This document shows, in pieces, positions 20,163 to 24,854 of a stretch of DNA of 24,854 nt. The stretch is from CAYMUB01 sp964393545 (lineage in GTDB: Bacteria > Patescibacteriota > Microgenomatia > Daviesbacterales > UBA10151). A model generated the notes under the pieces. That model was not told the DNA's origin, searched no databases, and was given only the letters and a program-made list of their open reading frames with translations. Location of the stretch: assembly GCA_964393545.1 (NCBI GenBank), contig CAYMUB010000016.1:1-24854 (forward strand). Reading direction: 5' to 3'. A program made the position numbers and the translations under genes. Each line of letters begins with the position of its first letter. Position 1 is the stretch's first letter.

Positions 20163-21564
20163 TACTACTTCCCTGGTCCAAGGAACTATTACCTCAGTTA
20201 CTGGCCAGACTGCTGAAGTTTCAATTGAAACAGAAAACTATCCGGCGATTTCTGAAATTTTGGTTTGCCCCAAAGACCCGGAAGTTATTTTAGAGGTATT
20301 TTCTGAAACTAAGCAAAGTATTCACTGCCAAATACTTTCCAATCCTGACAGGCTTTATAGAGGCATGCCTATTGTGGGAACTGGTGCTGATTTAAAAGTA
20401 CCGGTTGGTAAAGAAGTGTTGGGCAGAATTATAGATCTATTTGGCGCTCCCCGCGACAATGCCGGACCAATTAAAGCAACTGCTAAATCCTCCATTTATG
20501 CCTCAGCCCCCACTTTAAGTATTGTTAAAAGCAGTTACACAATCCTGGAAACCGGGATTAAAGCAATTGATTTTTTAACTCCGGTACAAAAGGGTGGAAA
20601 GGTGGGCTTTATTGGCGGCGCAGGGGTGGGAAAAACCATTCTTTTAACCGAACTGATGCATAACATCACCGGACAAGCTGCAAATCAGGGAGAACAGAAT
20701 AATGTTTTTTCTGTCTTTGCCGGGGTGGGGGAAAGAATCAGGGAAGGACAGGAACTGCACCAGAGACTTAAAGAATCTCAGGTTTTACCAAAAACTATTT
20801 TGATCCTGGGTCAAATGAATGAAAACCCGGCCATCAGGTTTAGGGTGGCCTTAGCAGCTGTTGCTCAAGCTGAATATTTCCGGGATACTCTAAAAAAAGA
20901 TGTGTTATTTTTTATCGATAATATTTTTAGATTTGTTCAGGCTGGAAATGAGGTAGCAACACTGCTTGGCACTATCCCCTCTGAACAGGCTTATCAGGCA
21001 ACCTTGCAAACTGAGATCAGCAGTTTGGAAGACAGACTTATCCCAACTGAAAATGGCTCAATTACTTCATTTCAAAATGTCTATGTTCCAGCCGATGAAA
21101 TAACTGATGCCGGGGTATCAGCTGTCATGTCTTTACTGGATACCAGTATTGTTTTATCCCGTTTAATTGCCCAAAAAGGCATTTATCCGCCAATTGATCT
21201 TTTTCAATCTTCATCCTCTGCTTTATCCAAAGCTTTTTTAGGTGAAGTGCATTTTAAAGCTTTAACAGAATTTCAAAAGTTACTGGAAAACTATAACAAA
21301 CTAGCACATATTGTAGCAATTGTTGGAGAAGAAGAACTATCTCCGGAAAATAGAATTCTGTATAACAGGACTAAAAAGATTATTAATTATCTAACCCAAC
21401 CTTTTTTTATGACCGAAAAACAAAGCGGCAGAAAAGGGGTTTACGTTAAAAAAGATACTGCTATAAAAGATATCACAATGATCCTTTCTGGCAACTTAGA
21501 TAACATTCCAGCTGATAAATTTATGTACATCGGGTCTTTATCTGACGCCAAAATAATAAGTTAA
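20155..21564 (+). CDS. atpD: F-type ATPase subunit beta
   Basis: The 469-residue protein is the catalytic F1 subunit of normal length. Walker A is GGAGVGKT (154-161), the catalytic carboxylate is Glu193 in GERIREG, Walker B is FFIDNIFRF (252-260), the adenine-contact Tyr280 lies in SEQAYQATL, and the DELSEED lever reads EEELSPEN (about 380). The conserved LLGR-x-P loop has Thr instead of Arg (LLGTIPS). All residues needed for ATP hydrolysis are present, so the enzyme should be active. EIP-type N-terminal barrel sequences and the C-terminal QPFFMTEKQSG are typical. It is translationally coupled to gamma; its stop is supplied by heptad repeat F. Confidence 0.96.
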   Translation: MSDTTSLVQGTITSVTGQTAEVSIETENYPAISEILVCPKDPEVILEVFSETKQSIHCQILSNPDRLYRGMPIVGTGADLKVPVGKEVLGRIIDLFGAPRDNAGPIKATAKSSIYASAPTLSIVKSSYTILETGIKAIDFLTPVQKGGKVGFIGGAGVGKTILLTELMHNITGQAANQGEQNNVFSVFAGVGERIREGQELHQRLKESQVLPKTILILGQMNENPAIRFRVALAAVAQAEYFRDTLKKDVLFFIDNIFRFVQAGNEVATLLGTIPSEQAYQATLQTEISSLEDRLIPTENGSITSFQNVYVPADEITDAGVSAVMSLLDTSIVLSRLIAQKGIYPPIDLFQSSSSALSKAFLGEVHFKALTEFQKLLENYNKLAHIVAIVGEEELSPENRILYNRTKKIINYLTQPFFMTEKQSGRKGVYVKKDTAIKDITMILSGNLDNIPADKFMYIGSLSDAKIIS

Positions 21565-21622
21565 AAGTCAAAAGTAAAAAGGAAAAATATTTTTACTTTG
21601 AATTTTTTACTTTATACTTAAA
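21559..21622 (+). repeat. Heptad-phased inverted repeat F (beta/epsilon gap)
   Basis: AGTTAAA, AGTCAAA, AGTAAAA, then the same GGAAAAATATTTTTAC centre and right arm as D and E, with the last unit changed to TTTATAC. It includes the beta stop and ends 3 nt before the epsilon ATG. Confidence 0.9.
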
Positions 21623-21625
21623 TCT

Positions 21626-21910
21626 ATGACTAATCCTACCTTACATGTTAGAATTATCTCCCCTCAACAACTGATCCTTGACACCCAGGCTCAATCTGTT
21701 TCTTCTAAAAATTTAGATGGACCCTTTGATATCTTACCCCAGCATGCCAATTTCATATCCATGATTGAAAATTCCCCTATTGTGGTAAGAATGGCCAACC
21801 AAAAACCGCTTGTTTTTAAATTCCCTTTAGCCATAGTTTTAGTCACTAGCAACATTGTCAATATCTACACCTACATTCAACCTCAGTTAGATAAAAAAGG
21901 TGTAGATTAA
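21626..21910 (+). CDS. atpC: F-type ATPase subunit epsilon, short form
   Basis: The 94-residue protein corresponds to the N-terminal beta-sandwich of epsilon: LHVRIISPQQLILDTQAQSV, then GPFDILPQHANFISMIENSP, where the family has G-x-x-GILPgHaP. The C-terminal two-helix domain, which in bacteria binds ATP and inhibits hydrolysis, is absent (usual length about 130-140). The beta-sandwich normally joins gamma to the c-ring, so its retention implies that the rotor still contacts a c-like membrane part. The missing helices imply no epsilon-type inhibition. It ends the operon and overlaps the convergent DUF4143 gene by 4 nt. Confidence 0.85.
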   Translation: MTNPTLHVRIISPQQLILDTQAQSVSSKNLDGPFDILPQHANFISMIENSPIVVRMANQKPLVFKFPLAIVLVTSNIVNIYTYIQPQLDKKGVD

Positions 21911-23049
21911 AACAATTTGGTTATCTTCTCAAAATAGTTTTGGGCATTAACCACCTCTGATCTGTGGGGCAAGGGAAAAACGTCTTTTGCTCCTCCCCTG
22001 TCAACCTTAATCTCAAGAATTATATAGTTCTTTTTATAATCTTCAATCACTAAATCAACCTCTTTTCCACCATACTCCCGGTAAAAATACAGGGTACACA
22101 GTGCCCCGGTGTTCCTACGCTGCTTCTCAATTTCTAAAACAATAAAATTCTCAAACAAACCGCCTTGATCAGGACGCAGTTTTGTTTCCCGGAAATCTTT
22201 CACCAGAGCATTTCTAATGCCTAAATCATAAAAGTAGAGCTTCCTATTCTCAGAAACAGCTCTTCTGGCATTAGTCTTAAAGGAGGGTAATGGAATCAAA
22301 ATATAGTTTTTAATAAAGATCTCAATATAGTTTGAGACTGTTACCCCATTTGATCCCAAACTTACTGCAATCTCCCTAACAGAAACCTCACTTCCAAGCT
22401 GTAAGGCAATTTTAGTTAAAATATCCTCTGCCAATTTTTTGTTCTTTAACTCGTAGATGTCAATTACGTCTTTTAGAATATAGGTCTGAACTATATTCTC
22501 GAGTAACTTTGCTTTGGCCTCATCCGAGAGATTCGCCTCTGTATATACTTCAGGATATGAACCGAAAACCTGCAGCTGCTCTACCAATCTTTTCTCAAGG
22601 TTTTTCTCCTCATAGGTAGGCAGGTTAGTATTTGCTTTAATCTCTGCTATAGAAAGAGGCAAACAGTAATGTTCGGTAAATCTGCCTGCTTGGGTGTCGA
22701 ATTCTTCATCTTTTTGCCGAAGTTCTGATGAGCCTGTGGCAATCACTTTCACTTTATACTCATCGTATAAGAGCTTAAGTGCAACAGTTGCTTGGGGGTA
22801 ATTTTGCACTTCATCAATTAAAATCACCTTATTTTCTTTTGTGAGCTTATCAAGTGTATCTCTATCCTGAGTAAATAAACTATGATCAGAGGAAAAATCA
22901 AAATTAAACACTCTCACTCCTAGTTTTTGACCAAACTCTCTTAGGATGGTTGTTTTCCCGGAACGTCGTGGTCCCCAGATATAAAAGGTTTTATAATCCT
23001 CCCCTTTTAAGTATTCCTCTATTCTGTCCTCAATAGTACGTTTAAACAT
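21907..23049 (-). CDS. AAA_14 / DUF4143 family ATPase
   Basis: The 380-residue protein has an N-terminal AAA_14 domain with Walker A GPRRSGKT (26-33), Walker B KVILIDEVQ (about 74-82) and a sensor-like VIATGSSELR (about 103-112). A winged-helix-like middle follows (about 215-245, VSLREI-type VSVREIAVSLGSNGVTVSNYI) and a C-terminal DUF4143 nuclease-like domain with EYGGKEVDLVIEDYKKNYIILEIK, showing the D...E-x-K pattern of PD-(D/E)XK folds. The family is widespread and often mobile, and its function is poorly defined. It is convergent with the ATPase operon and divergent from the surface protein. It has its own promoter with an inverted repeat around the -35 box, suggesting tight control. Confidence 0.9.
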   Translation of the reverse strand: MFKRTIEDRIEEYLKGEDYKTFYIWGPRRSGKTTILREFGQKLGVRVFNFDFSSDHSLFTQDRDTLDKLTKENKVILIDEVQNYPQATVALKLLYDEYKVKVIATGSSELRQKDEEFDTQAGRFTEHYCLPLSIAEIKANTNLPTYEEKNLEKRLVEQLQVFGSYPEVYTEANLSDEAKAKLLENIVQTYILKDVIDIYELKNKKLAEDILTKIALQLGSEVSVREIAVSLGSNGVTVSNYIEIFIKNYILIPLPSFKTNARRAVSENRKLYFYDLGIRNALVKDFRETKLRPDQGGLFENFIVLEIEKQRRNTGALCTLYFYREYGGKEVDLVIEDYKKNYIILEIKVDRGGAKDVFPLPHRSEVVNAQNYFEKITKLF

Positions 23050-23063
23050 ACGTTATACTTTAC

Positions 23064-23091
23064 ATTTTACTATTATTTTGCAAATTGTCAA
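23064..23091 (-). promoter_or_regulatory. Promoter of the DUF4143 ATPase gene
   Basis: On the minus strand TTGACA (23086-23091), a 16-bp spacer and TAAAAT (23064-23069). The start codon is about 15 nt further on, so the leader is very short. Confidence 0.65.
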
Positions 23092-23118
23092 TATTCAGTT
23101 TATCGTTAATTTGCAAAA
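23076..23118. promoter_or_regulatory. 11-bp perfect inverted repeat at the DUF4143 promoter
   Basis: TTTTGCAAATT (23076-23086) and AATTTGCAAAA (23108-23118) are exact reverse complements, with 21 bp between them. One arm lies in the promoter spacer and touches the -35 box; the other is upstream of it. This is a good operator candidate. Confidence 0.6.
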
Positions 23119-23178
23119 CCTGCCTCTAATTGCTACCCTAGTATTCAAGACATTATATATATCTATTATAATAACCCC

Positions 23179-23208
23179 TTGACAGATCTATGCAAATGTA
23201 TGTACGAT
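23179..23208 (+). promoter_or_regulatory. Promoter of the surface-protein gene
   Basis: TTGACA (23179-23184), an 18-bp spacer and TACGAT (23203-23208). The -35 box is perfect and the -10 box is weak, as is common for regulated promoters. Confidence 0.55.
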
Positions 23209-23248
23209 GGATTAAGAATCTATGCATAATAAGCAGATTTGCATAGAT
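23186..23248. promoter_or_regulatory. Operator-like array of ATCTATGCA sites
   Basis: ATCTATGCA occurs at 23186-23194 and 23218-23226, and inverted (TGCATAGAT) at 23240-23248. The outer copies extend to a perfect 12-bp inverted repeat, ATCTATGCAAAT (23186-23197) with ATTTGCATAGAT (23237-23248). The direct copies are 32 bp apart, about three helical turns. The array covers the promoter spacer and the start region. Confidence 0.6.
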
Positions 23249-23253
23249 TTCAG

Positions 23254-23293
23254 GCAGACGGAGCCGCTTTTCACTTATGAAACAACCGTCTGC
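23254..23293 (+). repeat. Inverted repeat enclosing the surface-protein start codon
   Basis: GCAGACGG (23254-23261) pairs exactly with CCGTCTGC (23286-23293). The ATG (23277-23279) lies in the 24-nt loop. It may be an mRNA hairpin presenting or masking the start; no Shine-Dalgarno sequence is evident. Confidence 0.6.
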
Positions 23294-24854
23294 ATTAGTC
23301 AAAATAGGTCAAGCTGCTAAAATACTCGGCGTTTCCATTGACACTTTAAGAAGATGGGAAAAAGCTGGCAAGATTTCAGCCATCAGAACCCCAGGCGGAA
23401 CCAGACTCTACTCCCAGGAAGAATTACAAAAAATTAACCCTGCCTCTTTTGCAGACTTTCAAGTAAAAGGGTTAAGTACTGAGGAATTGTTAAAAAAAGT
23501 TGAAAATAAAGAAATATCAGAGAAGAAATGGAGTTTTGAAACAGAAAACAGATCATTCGAGTCTTTACCGGCTATAGTCAAAAAAACTATCTTCACCAAA
23601 TTGCTTATTTCCTCTGCTATTTTATCAGCAATTACTTTAGTCATAACTAGCTGGATTACAGCTTCATACTTAACTACACCTTTAGAAACTCAACAATTTA
23701 TGAGTCACAATATAGCTGCTCCATTGCTCAAACCCTTTAATATGCTGGCTGAGGAAATGGTAACTGTTATTTCTCCCGGAAAAGCCCAGGAGTTGGGATT
23801 TATTCCTCCTGAAGAACCCCCTCCTATACCCTATGCCCTATACCCTATACCCTCTTCCAATGTGCTGGCTGTGACCAGCGCTTCCCGTTTTTTAGAGATT
23901 AATGCAGAAACCCAAATTAACGGTGCTTTATCTGTGCGTGACAGCATTAATGGACTGAGTCTTGAGGCAACTCCTTCTGCTTCAAGTTTTGTTTTAACTT
24001 CAGGTTCTACTTCATTGACAGTAACAAAGACTGCCAAACTGGATCAAGATGTATCAACAACTGCCCTTCCAAGTTTTTCAGCTTTAACTTTATCTTCCAC
24101 CACTGAGCAGCTGCTTTCCGGAACCAATAAATTTACCCTGCCCTCAGCCAACACCACCTTGATAGGCAAAGACACCACAGACACTTTAACCAACAAATCA
24201 ATTTCAGGCTCATCAAATACTTTAACCAACATCCCCAACTCAGCTTTAACTAATGCTAAAATAACAGTTACAGCCGGGACAAATTTAACAGGCGGAGGTG
24301 ATGCCGCACTGGGAGATTCAATCACTCTGTCCTTGAAATCTTCCCCTTCCATTGGAGGAACTTTAACTGTAGCTGGAGCTACCACTCTTTCCTCAACCCT
24401 GGCTGTGACTGGAGCTTTAACTCAAACCGGAGCTGCTTCTTTTGCTTCCACTGTTGCTTTAAGCAGCACTTCATCAGGTTCAGGATCAGCTCTTTGTATA
24501 GATACATCAAACCAGATCGTAACATGTGCTTCTGGATCATCTGTTTCTGGATCAGGCTCAGCCGGATCTTTAGCATTCTGGAGTTCAACAACTGCCTTAA
24601 CTTACAACTCCACTTTATACTGGAATACCTCTTCTTCTAATTTAGGCATAGGCACTTCTTCCCCTTCTAACAAGCTGGATGTTGTTGGGACTTTGGGTGT
24701 GACAGGTGTAACTACTTTATCTGCCAACAATGCTGCTTTATCCTTTACTGGATCTACCCCATCTCTCACTTCAGGTTCTTCTGTGTTTGGGATATTTGCT
24801 GGGGGGAATGTAGGGATTGGGACAACAGGTACTTTAGGGTCAAGTTTTAATGTT
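23277..24854 (+). CDS. Giant surface protein with N-terminal MerR-like HTH and membrane helix (partial)
   Basis: An open frame of 526 codons runs to the window end with no stop. Residues 7-55 are a MerR/HTH_17-like DNA-binding domain (VKIGQAAKILGVSIDTLRRW, then GGTRLYSQEEL). A charged linker follows, then one membrane helix (about 104-131, FTKLLISSAILSAITLVITS). The exterior is Ser/Thr/Gly-rich with repeated short beta units (GTLTVAGATTLSSTLAVTGA, NLGIGTSSPSNKLDVVG), as in tail-fibre-like giant surface proteins of CPR bacteria. The topology puts the HTH in the cytoplasm and the long part outside. A heptad repeat is translated at about 183-192. The HTH could bind the operator-like array in its own promoter, or anchor DNA at the membrane; this is inference. 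Confidence 0.85.
   Translation, partial: MKQPSALVKIGQAAKILGVSIDTLRRWEKAGKISAIRTPGGTRLYSQEELQKINPASFADFQVKGLSTEELLKKVENKEISEKKWSFETENRSFESLPAIVKKTIFTKLLISSAILSAITLVITSWITASYLTTPLETQQFMSHNIAAPLLKPFNMLAEEMVTVISPGKAQELGFIPPEEPPPIPYALYPIPSSNVLAVTSASRFLEINAETQINGALSVRDSINGLSLEATPSASSFVLTSGSTSLTVTKTAKLDQDVSTTALPSFSALTLSSTTEQLLSGTNKFTLPSANTTLIGKDTTDTLTNKSISGSSNTLTNIPNSALTNAKITVTAGTNLTGGGDAALGDSITLSLKSSPSIGGTLTVAGATTLSSTLAVTGALTQTGAASFASTVALSSTSSGSGSALCIDTSNQIVTCASGSSVSGSGSAGSLAFWSSTTALTYNSTLYWNTSSSNLGIGTSSPSNKLDVVGTLGVTGVTTLSANNAALSFTGSTPSLTSGSSVFGIFAGGNVGIGTTGTLGSSFNV
23823..23853 (+). repeat. Heptad repeat inside the surface-protein gene
   Basis: CCTATAC, CCTATGC, CCTATAC, CCTATAC, then CCT. It is translated in frame as a proline-rich IPYALYPIP segment between membrane helix and exterior domain. 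Confidence 0.85.

Noticed and set aside
17733..21622. Repeats D, E and F as a CRISPR array
   Set aside because: They are separated by whole genes, have no unique spacers between regular repeats, and no cas genes are present.
15663..23261. GCAGACGG shared by the ATPase leader loop (15663-15670) and the surface-protein hairpin (23254-23261)
   Set aside because: One shared 8-mer is expected by chance in a window of this size; flanking sequence differs.
24044..24385. Minus-strand open frames between 23459 and 24591
   Set aside because: They lie opposite the long surface-protein frame, have no family resemblance, and mirror its low-complexity Ser/Thr/Val composition.
1..24854. UGA recoded as glycine, as in Gracilibacteria and SR1
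   Set aside because: TGA ends genes at family-typical positions (b subunit, gamma, PIN toxin antitoxin gene, transposase), and no frame needs read-through.

Overview
The window looks like a chromosomal piece of a Patescibacteria (CPR) bacterium, most likely in or near the Microgenomates. The signs are low GC, short genes, TGA used as an ordinary stop, several leaderless or Shine-Dalgarno-free starts, a stand-alone four-helix-bundle protein, a sortase, a PEGA protein, a reduced ComEC, and a large tail-fibre-like surface protein. The phylum assignment is inferred from gene content; no rRNA is present.

Layout. Positions 1-1218 hold the tail of an IS transposase running straight into a promoter, an L10-leader-like RNA with an attenuator, and rplJ-rplL. 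Positions 1284-2512 hold a four-helix-bundle gene, a small MerR/excisionase-type HTH gene and a cupin. Positions 2532-7343 form a minus-strand envelope cluster: WecG/TagA-type and GT4 glycosyltransferases, mreB, a PEGA/beta-propeller protein and a sortase, with tRNA-Arg(CCU) just upstream of the sortase. A Phd/VapC-type toxin-antitoxin pair follows on the plus strand (7515-8169). Positions 8166-15341 read on the minus strand: ndk, a membrane-anchored metallophosphoesterase, argS, comEC, comEA and leuS.

Positions 15603-21910 hold the most unusual locus, an F-type ATPase operon in the order c-like, b, delta, alpha, gamma, beta, epsilon. No subunit a gene is present. The c-like protein is a fusion: signal peptide, secreted beta-rich domain, then a two-helix hairpin with a c-subunit-like polar loop (GRNP) but no membrane carboxylate for proton or sodium transport. 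F1 catalytic motifs are intact, alpha lacks the usual N-terminal delta-binding segment, and epsilon is only its beta-sandwich. This suggests an F1 motor working on a non-ion-translocating, surface-exposed membrane part. The promoter is followed at once by a strong intrinsic terminator, which looks like an attenuator.

Positions 21907-24854 hold a DUF4143-type AAA ATPase (minus) and, divergently, a surface protein with a cytoplasmic MerR-like HTH, one membrane helix and a long Ser/Thr/Gly-rich exterior that runs off the window. The region between them carries two perfect long inverted repeats over both promoters.

Across the window at least twelve loci carry tandem units of 7 bp, often as heptad-phased inverted repeats. 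They fill three stop-to-start gaps inside the ATPase operon, supply stop codons to neighbouring genes, and in three places lie inside coding sequence. A second repeat type, a double palindrome, occurs twice with compensatory base changes.
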